Counted from the first letter of the stretch, positions 48,368 to 61,360 are shown. The stretch: DNA of 64,000 bases from Fistularia commersonii (GCA_037954325.1 JBBMNZ010000013.1:8862501-8926500), one strand, 5' to 3'. Made by a program: numbers and translations. The notes: generated by a model from the letters alone, not told the origin.

Positions 48368-48523
48368 TTCAATGTATAGACTCAGCTGCATAATACAGAA
48401 ATAATTCCAAAGTACATTTTATAATGTGTTCATGACTGACATTATTTCAACAAATATCTTAACAGGTACAGTTACTGCAATTCTTGACTGTGCGTGATCA
48501 AGTAAAATCAATTCAGCAATGAT
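48176..48523. mobile_element. 348-bp fold-back / MITE-like element with long inverted arms
   Basis: The left arm, ATCATTGCTGAATTGATTTC then ACTTGATCACG and AGAATTGCAGTAACT, is repeated inverted at the right end, finishing at 48523. About 49 of the first 55 positions match and the six differences are all transitions. Similarity continues inward after a bulge (TTGAAATAGTGGCAGCCACG against its partner near 48430-48452). The centre consists of TG, CA and TA runs. No coding sequence. No clear target duplication, so the superfamily is not assigned. Confidence 0.75.
48306..48367. repeat. (CA)n then (TA)n compound microsatellite
   Basis: A CA run (48306-48350) followed by a TA run (48351-48367) in the loop of the fold-back element. 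A shorter TG run lies at about 48260-48274 on the other side. Confidence 0.95.
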
Positions 48524-48569
48524 TTGGATTTGAACCCTTTACGCAGTATATGTTGCAGAAATCATCCAC

Positions 48570-48850
48570 TGTGCTTCCATCTAATCCCACCCTCTGCATC
48601 CCTGTCTCTCACACCAACTAACTTCAGGTTCTCTTTCTTTACATGAATAAATCTCCCCTTCAGTCTTCCTCTAGGCCGTCTGTCTGGCAGTCACTAGTCT
48701 ATTCACCAGATATTCACAATTTCTCCTCTGTACATACCAAAATAATTTCAGTTTGGCCTTTATCTTCAAAACATTTAACATGTGCTGTCTGTGTGTTTTG
48801 ACTATTGTAGATTCACTCATTAAAATTGCACAATTCCAAGTCCAGATGAA
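48570..48850 (-). mobile_element. RTE-like LINE, 3' end fragment
   Basis: Minus-strand sequence reads as a decayed C-terminal part (a YVQRRNCEYLVNRLV segment, equivalent to the GHVxRRDxEYIGRRML stretch of the family) and a 3' end close to 48570. It is 5'-truncated and short. Confidence 0.6.
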
Positions 48851-48944
48851 CACACTACAACTTCAAAGTGAGCAAGTAATCAAATAAATGTAATTATTTG
48901 GATTGGGAAATTAAATAAAACAATGCATAGGAATGGGGGTCAAG

Positions 48945-49206
48945 TTAATAGTCCCCTCTTATGTAGAGCTTTCATCAGGTTATGGCTCCAAAGGGGTTTA
49001 CGCTGGATTTTACATTCGCCCATTTACATTCGCACATCTATTGTAGCAGAGCTGCCATGCAAGTCGCCTATTTGGCCATCAAGATCAGCTGAGGGTGCCA
49101 TGTCTTGCCAGAGGACACTTAAACATGCAGACTGGAGGAGTAGAGCATCGAACTAGGTGTCTGACATCTGGAGTGTGTGTACTACTAACTGAGCCACAAC
49201 CGCCCC
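48945..49206 (-). mobile_element. tRNA-derived SINE of a second family
   Basis: On the minus strand the head begins near 49206 with GGGGCGGTTGTGGCTCAGTT, whose TGGCTCAGTTAG is A-box-like, and TAGTTCGATGCT about 40-50 bases later is B-box-like. The body has TGCATGTTTAAGTGTCCTCT and GGCAAGACATGGCACC segments seen in a common teleost SINE. It differs from the family at 24424, 28335, 42170 and 62895. Confidence 0.7.
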
Positions 49207-50255
49207 TGACCCACAAAGTAGTCCAGACAGTACTGTGAGTCCCCAACTGAATAATTTCATAGATATATAGCACCTATAGGACTATATATTAACTACAAAT
49301 TAATGTCCAAAAACATAAAACCTTTATCAGCCACTGAAACTCCACTCAAGAAAAGAGACTCAGCAGCCAGCAGTGTGGAGACTGCCCAGCTGTTTCTCTA
49401 CATGCCACTTCAATCAATACTGAACTTTTTAAAGTTGGAAAAGTTTTGACTGAAATGCTCACATCCACTTTCAAACTTCTTTGGAAATTTTCTACAACAA
49501 CTTAAGATGTAGCTACAAACACTGTTGAGGTACAAAAAATTATGAAGCTCTCATTTTTTCAGGTTATTTAATTCTATTCATTTGCTATTTCTTCCTATTT
49601 CAGTTATTAAAGCATATAAAAGTATTGTATGCCTGACACATTGTAAAATTAATGGGGATATTTTAGACACTGTTGATCTCAGCTGATGACTCTTCATGTA
49701 AGTAAATAAGATAACACAAAAATGGTATCCATCCCAGTACAAAGTACATCACAGAAAATGACAGCAAAAAACAAATAAATAGATTGACACATTTTTCATT
49801 TTCTTTTGTTACCGTTTTCAAGTTTTCTTTATATTTGTGATACACTCAGAAAGCAGTACATTGTTAGATGGAGCAGACTTTGAAAATACTGTGGTGTCTG
49901 CCTTGAGTACAGTGAGAAAAATCCATGATACTCTTGTTTGTGGGTTAGTACATATTGACTCTCACCCCAGACTCCCAAATGAGAAAAAAGAATAAGGAAT
50001 TGAGCTTGTTGTTTCACTCTCGCACTTCTCTTACGTTCACCCAATTTCTTATTCTACTTGCCTTATGATTTATTGCCTCTCTCGTCGCCTCCTTTTTGTT
50101 ATTTTCTCACGATCAGAGCAATATTCAAGTCACCCCTCCACTCCGGCCCATAAACCCTCCTTTAGCTATCACTTAATAAGCTGTGTCTTCATCAGATATG
50201 ACATTTGGAAACAGAATTTCCTTATTTTACAATTCTCAAGAACAGACTGAACTGC
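49207..50255. other. intergenic sequence, nothing recognised
   Basis: AT-rich DNA, no gene or repeat recognised. Confidence 0.55.
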
Positions 50256-50259
50256 AACA

Positions 50260-50508
50260 GGCTGCCCATGCAATGCACATGTTTCATCAAGGTTCTCTGG
50301 TTTCCTCCCAGAGTCCAAAAACAAGCAGCAGGTTAACTTGAAAAATTGGGAAAATTGCCCAAATGTGTGAATGAGAGTGAATGGTTGTCTGTCTCTAAGT
50401 GGACTGGCAACCGGCCCATGGAGTACTCCGCCATTTTGATGGCAGTTGGGTTAGGCTCCAGCATCCTCTGCAACTCTGAGCTGTAGATAATGGATGGCTA
50501 TATATGCT
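50260..50508 (-). repeat. teleost dispersed repeat, copy 5
   Basis: In minus orientation: GGTTTCCTCCCAGAGTCCAA, AGCAGCAGGTTAACTTGAAA, GTTGGGTTAGGCTCCAGCAT and a TAATGGATGG tail on plus. Confidence 0.7.
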
Positions 50509-50894
50509 GCCTAGAATGCTAGAGATCCAAAGCTGATCCAGAAAACAAGGTCGAGACCCTGTTGGACTTCCACTTCCAGAAGGACCAAAATAGGACCAAT
50601 GGGTAATAGCCAACCAACTAGACGTAGTAATGGTAGTAGCAGACAGCCATAGAAGGTGATTTAGTGATCCCAAGTGACACCAACATATGATGGAGGAAGA
50701 CGTGGTCCAAGTAGTGATTGTCACTTGGATCAGTAAACCCCCCAGCTGGGAGAATGAGTCCAGCAAATTCTAGGAGGACCACAATCCTGGGAACAGCTAA
50801 AATCCTGTTCAGCACCCTCAAGCTTCTAGACCTCAGGACCTGAGCCTGATGAACACACACCTTCCCATCCAGACAGGGGTCATATATATACAGA

Positions 50895-51340
50895 CCCTCT
50901 AGCTCACGGGTGCCCATCTCGTCAATCGCGACCTCCCGGTGGATCACAAATGCAACGCGGGCTGATCTGGAAACCCTGGCTTTCAAAATTAGCTATCGCG
51001 CACAGGGGGCCGAGCTACGTAAAAACGAGTGAACCACAGACCTCAGAAAATGCTACAGTACAGGCAGTCTGGGTGGATTGCATTTAATAAAAACAATAGC
51101 TGTTAGTCTCTCATCTGCCCCGACTGTGGCATTTGGTACTTGATTGACATGCTGTATGTGGTGTTTGTGTTATATGAACAGCTCTTATTCTGGAAGTAGA
51201 GTTGGCACGGGGAGATGATGTCAGAGTTATTTTTGGATGTGAGAACGGGAACTGGTTTGTGGCGGCTATTGTTTTATTAAAGTTACGCATTATCATAATG
51301 CAGCTGGACTCACTCTCTTCTTTAGATAACATGGGAAAAC
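50895..51340. repeat. possible hAT-type remnant, weak
   Basis: The start, CACGGGTGCCCATCTCGTCA then ATCGCGACCTCCCGGTGGAT, resembles the end of some teleost hAT elements. A small GC-rich part is followed by AT-rich sequence. The second terminus and a target duplication were not found, and no transposase motif was seen. The extent is a guess. Confidence 0.3.
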
Positions 51341-51621
51341 AACACAGAACAGCCCATCTGAGATCTCGATAACACTATTCAACCATAAGTGATAATCATG
51401 TGGAGATTTGTTTGAGGCTAACTACCAGCAACTTTTGTCCAATACATCCACTGAATAAGGCAATGGCCATGAAGGAACGGAACGGCATTGTGCCATACAT
51501 GTTCAAGCTGTTGTGCCAGGTTAACTATGTGATTTCAATATGGAGTAGACTCTGTATATATACATATATAAGTAAAAGTAAATGTAAACAAGTGTGGGCC
51601 CTCCTGCACTAGGGGGTCAAC

Positions 51622-51660
51622 GCACACACCCACACCCACACACACACACACACACACACA
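51622..51660. repeat. (CA)n microsatellite, imperfect
   Basis: CA run with two CCC interruptions at its left end. Confidence 0.95.
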
Positions 51661-51984
51661 TTATTACAGACCACTAACTGCTGTCAGCTACTGCAAATTA
51701 CTTCTATTTATCAATTTGCATAAATATTTTAGGGAGGTATTTATATGTAATACAGTTGTAATAGGGCTGAAAAGTCAGGGTCATGTACACGGCAATTGCA
51801 GGGATATTTGGAGTGAATTGTTATATTGATCGTCTATGCAGAAAATTAAATGCGAACTGTGAAAAAGCTACTACTTGTCACAATTGAAACCACTCATTCA
51901 AACACCTCATGCTAGAAGCTGCTGAGGTTAAGCTGTAGAGGTGTAATTTTAACCATAAGGAGTGTCAAATCATTTATGTTTAGA

Positions 51985-52506
51985 CTAACTATCATGAATT
52001 AACCAATGAGATTGAAAGCAGAAGGATGTTAAATCTGGGGAATAAGCATCCACAGAAATAGACGCAATGGGGTTAGGAGGGGAATCCTTTTCCAATACAA
52101 TACATGGCTCATTTGTTAAGTCCCTGAGGGGAAATGCAAGGGAGGACAATGAACAAGTTATAAGTGCAGCAGGCAGTGCGCCACTAAATGCACTCTGCAC
52201 AAGACATGTTGTATTCACCGCTGGCATGTTGAAATCATCAGTGCTTCGAGCAAGGAACATCATTTTTAACATCACAAAAATTCTCCAAGCATTGTATGGA
52301 TTTCCTTGAAATTGCTTTAGATAGACATTTTCAAACTGTGAACAAAAATAAATAAATATTTGAAAATATATACACAAGATGTGAGCCCAAGTCAAATCAA
52401 AGCATTGTGTCTGACAACAACTGAATGAACTCAAATGGTTAGCAACTTGACTTTGATATAGGTTAAATTTGTATTTAATCCCATCTATCCCATTGAGAGA
52501 ACTCAT
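51985..52506 (-). other. unidentified exon-like open block, open on both strands
   Basis: A 173-codon minus-strand frame is open from 52506 to 51985. Its central part starts after a good acceptor-like sequence (TATTTTTGTTCACAG, before about 52337) and reads GNPYNAWRIFVMLKMMFLAR, then NTTCLVQSAFSGALPAALIT and LAFPLRDLTNEPCIVLEKDS. The opposite strand is also open over 52067-52309 (80 codons). I recognise neither product. The base composition is slightly richer in GC than the surroundings and no known transposon motif is present. It could be a cellular exon, a decayed retrocopy, a conserved non-coding element or chance. Confidence 0.3.
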
Positions 52507-52789
52507 GAGGAATAAAACGGATAGATTTTGAAAGATTTACTGCTACCAAAGTTAATCCTGACTCATCTTATGACCTTATTTTGCCCTGATTTTAATCTAG
52601 CCTATTGCTTTTACTGTAAATACTGTATGTACATCACACTCATAACAGTTTATGGTTGAAAAGGATAAACAAAGATTTTTCAGTCACAATTGTGATGATT
52701 TTGCCATTTCCCTCTATGCTTAACCTAGAGTACTTGCCTCCCATCTGCAATAAGATCACCTGTGATTACTCAATAGCTCGCTCAGCACA

Positions 52790-53105
52790 AACCCTGATTT
52801 TTAGCCCTGTCTGATTCCGACAGGGGCCCATCCTGTGTCGAGTTTGCATGTTCTCCACGTGTCTGTGTGGGTCTCATCGGGGTTCTCCTATTTCCTCCCA
52901 CAGTCCAAAAACACGCAGTAGAATCATTGGAAGCCCTAAATTGGCCAGGTTGTATGGTTGTATGTCTCCAAATGTGGCCCTGCGATTGACCAACAACCAA
53001 AGTCCAGAGTGTATCCTGACTCTTATCCGATGACAGCTAGGATGGGCTCTGGCCTCCCACCAAAACAAAAAACCTGAGTGGTTATGGACTATAGATAATG
53101 AATGA
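52790..53105 (-). repeat. teleost dispersed repeat, copy 6
   Basis: In minus orientation: GAGTTTGCATGTTCTCCACG, TGTCTGTGTGGGTCTCATCG, TTTCCTCCCACAGTCCAAAA, and a decayed GACAGCTAGGATGGGCTCTG section, with an AATGAATGAATAC end. Confidence 0.72.
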
Positions 53106-53109
53106 ATAC

Positions 53110-56100
53110 ATTAATTGAATTTGTCAAGGTAAAATGAACAGCTGGATTGAGTATTTACTTTTCAAGTAATTTTTATCTTGTACTCATGTGTTGGTTTTAT
53201 CATCTCCATCACCCGTTTAATATCTGCTAGCGTGTGTCGCAAGTTCATCATCTCAATATTACTATTATTTCTAGCCGGTAAACAATCGTCTTACAACCGC
53301 TTGACTGTGACAATCCTCACCACTGTGCTCTGCATTTGAATGCTATTGACCAGCTCAGCATCACACTGAGCTTTCAGTTGCAAGTAAGCATGATTTCAAA
53401 AGAATTCAATAAGTTATTAAAAGAATGCTGACAGTTGTAAAAAGGTATCGATCTAAAAAAAGGAACATTCTGAATAATGAGTTATAATAGGGGTACAAAG
53501 AGAAGAGGTTAATCAGGACTGTTAGAAAATGCAAAATTCTTTAAAGAATTTAACGTGCGGTGAAGGACCGTTCTCGGGATAAGATCAGGGTTTTGCTGTT
53601 GATGGTGTGAACTTTGTACTTGAATGCTTTGGCTTATCCTGAGTGAGGAGGAGAAAAGGCAGTTTGCTGTCCAGTAAAATGTGAATGATGAAGAACATTT
53701 TTATACACTTTTCAAACTGAGAAATTGCCTGTACATTCTGAATGTGAATTTGAACACAGTTATAACCCGACACACTTTGCTAAACAAATTGAGAATGTAC
53801 ATCAGCCTAGAATGACAATGTTTTAACAAAAAACAACCTGCCGGACACACAGAATGTAAGTATAAAACAAATCTGAATATCAACTATTTATTTGTGTAAA
53901 ATAAGTACTTGTTTATCAGATTTTACAAAGACTGAAAATATTGGTAATGGCGGAGAGCTTACCAGAGTGAAAAAACATTTCTATTTTGAACTCACTGAAG
54001 TTGTCACAAGCAATTAAACACAAAAAGGAATGCTTTCAATGCTAGAAGTGTCCGGATTAAGTACATTAGTATGTTAATTTGGCAATTAAACAGCTTACTA
54101 CAAGTCATACTAACGGGTTGTTCAAAAATATTCTCAAAAGTTTCCAAGGCAACAAGGAGAATCAAGCGAATTATTATAACGAATTAAGGCATGCGGCAAT
54201 TCTATTATAGATAATATGTGAGTTCCTCAATTCCTGTGTGGCAGCTGTTCCTCTACTGATTAGGGGCCAAGCGGTCTCAGCTGAAACACACACCAGCGGA
54301 AACAGTTACTTGCAGCTCATCTCCTCTCAGACTGAATACACAAGATAACAGGTTAGTAGCAGGAAATATAACTATCTGGTTTGGAGCCCACCAGAACTAG
54401 ACAATTAGTGTAACTTCTAGGTCTCATTAATCTAGACAAATGTAATATAGCATATTATGATATCAATCCTACAATCAAGTGTTCAAAATAGCAGCAATAT
54501 TACATTCTGAGGGACAGTGGAATTTTCAATCACTGTGCATTTTAATGAACTATTCAGCAATTAATGCCACAATGAGTATTAGGCTGCATAATCGCCTTAC
54601 CCCTTGGCAATTTAATAAACAAATATCTGGCAAACCAGTGACTTGAAGAATATAACTAATTCCCTATCATAGCAGTAGTGTGTTAAAGCTTAGCATGGAC
54701 TGGGGAGTGAACAAGCCCCTGGTCTCTTAAAGTTAATATGAAATAAGTTTTGCAGTATTACTCATTTATTCCGTAAATTAAAATCATGAGCAACAGCGAC
54801 AACTACAATGAATGCCAACAAGAATGGACTTGGATTTTTTTTGTTTTAATAAAACTTTAATTCTTTCATTCAGACAGGTGATACGTCAGATGTCATCTCA
54901 ACTGACAGATATCATTCAAACGGGCATTTGGATTTCTTGTCTGTACACCTGCTTGTATGAGCCTCATCCAGTTTGCTTTCTTCACTAGGGTGGAAAGTGG
55001 ATGGACTGTTTTGTCAAAAAATTCTCTGTAAATTGCCGGTTTGACAAGTATGCTATGTACATATAAATGATGTTTGTAGTGGATTAACATAAGACTACAG
55101 TTGGGAGAAATGAACTGGAAGGGTTTTGGCAGAGTCCACCTCTCTATTTCCCTGCACAAAACCCAGCTGAATGTTTTGGCTTGAGCTCCAAACATTGTTC
55201 TCGCTGATTCTCAACACATATTTCAGACTAAGCTCTTTCGAGCCTGATTTGGAAACCCAACCAGAATATCTACAGTAGTGGTGCACTGCGACTCCAGGGA
55301 AATGTAAATTGATTTACAGAGAAATCTGCTGTGAGAGACCTATTGTACTTCTATAAAATGACCTAGTCGTTTTTTTGACCAATTATGAAAATAAATATAT
55401 TTTAAGGTAAATTTGTTTTTATTGTCCACAATCACTGCTTGTCATCCTTGAAAAGGACTTGTGAGGTTTTCAATACTAATTAGCATCTGTCAGTGTTAAA
55501 TTACTTCTGCATGACAGTTACACTTGGCACAGTTCATGGTTTTGGCACATGTTGGCAAATCGTTGCAAAAAGTCTTTGAAATACCTTGGCCCAAAACATA
55601 CTGTGGATTGCATCATCTCCACTTTTCCAACAATCCCCTATTAAATAACAGAGAATTTGAAACAGCATTGCAGCTGGTCAGGCAATAAATAATAAATTTG
55701 CTTTCTGCTTCTCCACACTGTTGATAAGAAATGTTGTTCTTGGCATTACAAGATGCAAGACATCCTTTGAGTTGTGAATCCAGATTCAAAATGCAGTGAT
55801 GCGAAGCCTGGTACTCCCAGGTGTATGTGTGTGTGTGTATGTGTGTGTGTGTGTGTGCGAAAAGGCGAATTTGTATTTATCAGCTATACAAAAAAAACTG
55901 CAAGCGTGGCGGTTTGATGAAGGCAGGAACAGAATATAGCATTAGGGTTTTTGAATATCTAGTAGGAAAAAATTGGCAGCTGTCCTCCATTGATATGTTG
56001 TTCTACTTAACATTATTCAACTTTTGAAAGCTGTTCAGTCTGAAATGGACCATGAGACTGGACAGTAAAAGGATGCGATAGATAAATGGGTCAAGCCATG

Positions 56101-59100
56101 ATTTTGACAGATTTTTTTTTTAACTTTTTGAATGTGCTATACCACTGTACACACCATATTTTGGGGTTGTAGGTTCTTCCCATGTAACTGATAATCTTCA
56201 AAATACCCTGACTTTAACCTCCTTGCAAAGTTTGTCATACAGTGTTGGGTAATCTCTGGTTACACTTGAAAGACACTGTTGGGACCAAAGTATTTCAGAA
56301 TGATATCTAAACAGAAACAAAAATATTTTGAACATAGATGTGTGTGGGGGCTGGCTTGGGAAGGAAATGTATGGATATTATTGCGATAATGTAAGTGAAA
56401 AAAATGATGTGTGTTGAGGGGCGTGCTTTCAAATTGGTGGGGGGTCATAAAATATAATTTTACAGACTATCTTCTGGCTGTTGTCATAACCTGAATAGCT
56501 ATGGGTTGTCTGGGAAAGATTCTCCACCTGCTGTCGCACATTTTAGTTGTAATTTAGTGAGCAAAATGGATTTAAGGATCTGAATGCTTTGCTTTACCAT
56601 ATTTTCTACTAATTTGATATCAAAATGTATTCAAACAGAAATAAGAACTGATCAAGATTTAATTTAGAAGATGGCAGTAACAGATGAAAATGAAAAAGAA
56701 GGATTAGTAGACTTGAAAGACTTTCACGGTAAGAAAAAGGGCAAACTGCAATACTGTAACTCTTTGGATGTCAACCACAGTAAAACCTCAATGAAGAGGA
56801 AGAAAGACAATCTAAATGTCTATTTTTTTCAATCTTCAGGGAATCTCTCAGGTTTAGTTGAAGGGGAATATCTATTTCGATTGTCAAATGGGTGGGAAGA
56901 AATTTCTTGTCACATAGAGCCATTTCAATTAAGACTCAAAGTTATGTTAAACCCTCTCCTCTACTTTTATATTTTATAAAGTTAGCAAGGAACAATCGTT
57001 GGAAAAAAAAAGGTCTGCATTGGGCAGTCTTAATTCTTAATTTTTGTCAATTTGCCACCTACACCTCATCATTAAGAGAGAGTCCATGTCACATGTGCCT
57101 CCTCTCACCTCGTGAATCCTTTGGAAAAACAGTATGAGCCGAAGCTAAGCAAGTCCTAAATGATTGTGCTCAGACCGCACAATCCCTTTGATTAGAGACG
57201 AGAGAGAAGTCTCTGCAATGGGATACTGCACAAATGGGAACCGGGAAATGCTTTTACTCCCTCACAAATTAGTTCTTGCTATTTGCCATGTCTAACCTCA
57301 CCATTTGAAACAAGAACATCACTGACATATCCTCTAAAAATAATTGGTCTCCACACTCCAAACCCGCCAGCTCTCATCGAAAGTGCCACCATTCTCAGAG
57401 CACAGGCTGCATGGCCCCTGTCACCCCTTCAACCCAGACTGCACCCTCCTCCTACTGCTTGCAGAAACAGAAAAGAAAAAGAAAACAGAATTTGAATAAA
57501 AAAAAAAGAGAGTGTGTCTTTTAAGATTATACCACTCACTTCACAACTGGTGTAAGAAAAATATTCCTTTGAGGTCTGAACAAAATTAATTTTAATGTTT
57601 GAAACTATGCCAGCATAACTGATTGTACTGGGTTGGTTATACTCAATTGGTGTCAAATATAGTTATATAATATATACAAATATAGTTTTTTTTTCAAGCA
57701 TAAATTGGGTACAATGATGGCAAGTCTTACTGTCTTGCATTGTGCCAGGAATGTCAGAGTGATCTTTGTAAAGTCCTGAAAGTGAAAATAGAAACATGAT
57801 GAAAAAAGAGGGCTGCAAAGGTTATTGCACACTTTTCAGTGACTATGTGAATAAACATACTGACCATGATGGGGTCTTTTGAATTATAATTAACTTCAAT
57901 AATCCCAACTTCACATTTGTCTCTGGATGCACTCAGTCATACAGGTCATAGCTAATCCTTGTCAAATCTTATTGCAGCAACTGGAGACCAAGAGAAGAAA
58001 TCAAGTCCGGTTGCCGCCATAAGATTAACCTCATATGTGCATTGCACATAAAAATGAGAGCTTACCTCATTTGTTTCATGTCACTTGATAATATAATCCA
58101 TGCACAAAACTTCATTGTGTCTTGTGAGAGTAACTAGAAGAGCTTTGACTCCTAAATCTCTATCTAATTCATTGATGTTAATTAGCCGATCAAACTGGGC
58201 AGGTGATTACACTATCAATACATCCATTATCTACTGCCCTCTCAATGGGTAGACCTGTTCAGTTTCATTTCAGTGTATAAATTAAACAGTGATATCTTGA
58301 GAAGAGCGGCTGATCAAATACCCTAAGCAGATAAGCACTTCAAATACACACAGTGACCTTGGTAAAGAGTGCAGGCTTCGAGATCACAACCAAGGACACC
58401 AAAACACATGAAGTTAACACAAACATGCAGGAGGAACCAATTTTCTCAATACGTGTTAAAAATTGTCTTTAAAGTGCCTTGGCACAGATGCAACTCTGCT
58501 ACCTCAGCAGCAGGAGGAGGTTTTGGCTGGTATTCACAGAATTCAGAGACCAGAGAGCAATTCCACTGTCATTCTAAGAATTTCTACTTCAGGTTGCAGC
58601 ACTCTAAAATGTTATTCATGGAAGTAACACAATTCTGAATATAATTCAGTTGTTTACAAAGGTTATTCTGATAACAAATGTGGAAAGAGTCAAAAAGTAA
58701 TTTATTCTTGAAGTTCTTTGAGATAAGTTTTCAAATAAGAATTTAAATTGCAGTCATACTAATATTAATGTTAGTATCCTGTCCTTCAAGGCATTGAATA
58801 ACTGAAATGTAGGATTACAATATTTGAATGATCTTTATATATGTCCATAATCTCACTGGTCTAAGATTTAAGGGTAAAACTCAAGTCGTATGTACAACTC
58901 AACAACTAAAACAAGCATATACTATTTAGAAATGGTCTATACAAATGAACAGACAATTTAACAGAAAAATGATTTGTGCAACAAACCTAAACAATGCCAC
59001 ATCAGTGCGAAAGTGGATTGGCAGAAATGAGAGTGTGAAAAAAATCACAACTGTTCAATTCTGTGAGGTGGGTGGGTATATAACAAGCTCTTTCCTTATA

Positions 59101-60040
59101 TCTGATCTGATCTGGTCTAAAGCTGGTTGGCTGGTTGTTATGCGTATAACTTCTTTTTGCCCAGTTGTACTTAATGTCAGTATAATGTGTGTGTGCAAAC
59201 TACTTGGCCAATAAAGCTGATTGTGATTCGGCATTAAAATTATACAGAAACTCAATGAAAAATGGATGACACATATATTCAACAAAACAGTTGTTAAATA
59301 CACTTTTTATAAGTACTTTCTTTAGTAATATCTTTAGTGCGATCAGCAGACTGAAGATGATCGGCACTAAAGATGATTTATGTATAGATACATGGTATGT
59401 ATAGAGCTACAGCCTAATTAGTGTTGAAACACTGAAAACATTGGATTAATGGAATCCCACAATGTGGCCTCTAGCCTGAAACACAATGTAAATATTTACT
59501 ATTCCGCATCAGCAGAGCAGTGAGAACCAAATATGCATCTCATTTAAACTACAACAATCTGTAAGACATTTTTTTGTCTGGTACTGAAGTCAAGGGGGAA
59601 GTATAAGGTTACTTCATTCTAACCTTTAAGTAGTGGAATGATATTTTTTGTCATTTTTTTCCTCATATATTTCAGGATGTTTTAGTAAGCAGTTGAGTAA
59701 TACAAATGGACGCCATTTCTTGTGGAAAGCTTTGAGTTGTTTTCTTTCCAATACAAATTATTAGCTAATTTGTGATTTAATTCAGTCTCCCTGTTGGATT
59801 TCTGACATTGTGGTGCTGATACTCTAAATCCAGCTCAATGACTCAGGGCAACAACAAACAGCTTGTAATTCTGTCCAAGGCCGAGGTTATCAAAACATTA
59901 ATCTGCCTCTCAACATTTTTATGCAAATGCAGTCAGCACATACCTATATCAGCAGTTTTGTTATTTTTAAGTATCTATCATAGTCATTTGATAAAATGCG
60001 CCTTTAATGGGTTAAGGCCTTGTTATGAATTTATTATTAA
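53110..60040. other. intergenic sequence with one GT microsatellite, no gene recognised
   Basis: About 7 kb of AT-rich DNA. The only clear feature is a GT run at 55821-55858. A 100-codon minus-strand frame (54893-55195) and a 102-codon plus-strand frame (56671-56979) have no known motif and are treated as chance. A short remnant near 58222 (CATCCATTATCTACTGCC) resembles the end of the dispersed repeat family. Confidence 0.5.
55821..55858. repeat. (GT)n microsatellite
   Basis: GT run with two GTAT interruptions. Confidence 0.95.
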
Positions 60041-60044
60041 GGTA

Positions 60045-60172
60045 AAGCTTCTGCAATTGACTGGTGACCAATCCAGGGTGTACCCCGCCTCTTGCCTGAT
60101 GACAGCTGGGATAGGCTCCAGCATCCCCCGCAACCTTAAATGTAGGATAAGTGGCAAAGGATGGATGGATGG
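60045..60172 (-). repeat. teleost dispersed repeat, copy 7 (one half)
   Basis: It contains GACTGGTGACCAATCCAGGG, TGTACCCCGCCTCTTGCCTG and GACAGCTGGGATAGGCTCCA, then a GGATGGATGGATGG tail. Only the 3' half of the family is present. Confidence 0.75.
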
Positions 60173-60174
60173 AA

Positions 60175-61359
60175 GATAAAGCTTCACTGAGGTTACCACT
60201 TTTCTTCACTTTTTTATTAATAGACCTTTTGCATGTTTTTGAAACTGACTGTTAAAAAAACCATTTGTACATTTAGTAATAGAAGTCTGTATTATGCAAA
60301 TTCTGCAGAAATATGGTAGAGTGCAGTCAGGGCAGTATATTTGATTTTATTAATCCATCTTGAGCTGGCAGGGAGGGTGGGGGTGAGACAGATTTTTGCT
60401 TTAAAAAATGAATTTCAAGACCGCAGCCACAAAAATGTATCAAATGATAAAAGCTCTGAGAGGAGATCATATCTACTCTCATCCAGCTCTTAGGGGTACT
60501 TTTCCTGAATTCATTTTTCGGCTGTATGGATGATTGTGCTTGTCTTTGCTTTGTATGTATGAAATATATGTAACTCCATCTGTTTTGTTAGGTAAGTAAC
60601 GCTGTTTGTGATGGAGGAATAAAAAAAGATGAGGCCATTACTGACCATGAATTACAAAAACACAGGAGCTTACCCTGAAATTAACTATCATTATTGACCC
60701 ATGTTATGAGTACTATGTTTCTAGACAAACTCCATTCACTGTGAATTTAATTTTAATTGAAATTGCAATTTAAGACTATCACCTTTAAACCACAGAAAAT
60801 AATAAAAAGTGATCTGACTTCAAGATTTAAGCATTGGTGCAGATTTTTTTTTTTCAAATGTGATGCATTTAATTCTTGGATTAGTTTTGCTCTCAATTTT
60901 CTTTAGTTTCTTTTTTTTACCCTTTTTCTCCATTTTTTTTCAAAAACACTTTTCCATAGTGAGACTACCAGAATCTGAATGCATCATTACCAGATTTAAG
61001 GTTAAGAAATCATTGCCGAAAATCCATACAACCCACAAAGTCTTAAGGGTTGAAAATGAAAATGGTCCTTCATCAGTTCATTCGCTATTTTTCATCCTTT
61101 TAATTGTGAACTGTCAAACACTTTTCTGTCTGATGTCGAACTTCTTTTCCTCTGCAGTGTCAAGCCATGCAAGGAGCAGACTTATATTAACTCAGGGTTA
61201 CCATCTACTAATTCAGCTGGATGGCAAACAACACTGCAAGCAAAAGAAATCCCTCCTCATCTCACTCAAAGGCAATTTGCATAGTCTCTTTAAAAAACTG
61301 TCAATGTAAACCAAAGAGGCGGGGGTTTCAGAAGGGTTAGTTTACACGTTGGTGCATTT

Positions 61360-61360
<1 letters not shown>
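60175..61360. other. intergenic sequence, nothing recognised
   Basis: AT-rich DNA with long T-runs (60846-60854 and 60909-60918). A 149-codon plus-strand frame over 60860-61309 starts in these T-runs and has no motif; it is judged chance. Confidence 0.5.

Noticed and set aside
54893..55286. 100-codon minus-strand frame with normal amino-acid composition
   Set aside because: No family recognised, no good splice borders, and no partner exon. Left as chance, with less certainty than the others.
56671..56979. Plus-strand frame with an acceptor-like CAATCTTCAG and a GNLSGLVEGEYLFRLS peptide resembling a PKD-type strand
   Set aside because: The similarity covers only one strand pattern, the sequence after it does not continue the domain, and no neighbouring exon was found.
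60860..61309. 149-codon plus-strand open frame
   Set aside because: It begins in T-runs coding mostly phenylalanine and leucine, starts at GTG, and has no recognisable domain, so it is probably chance.
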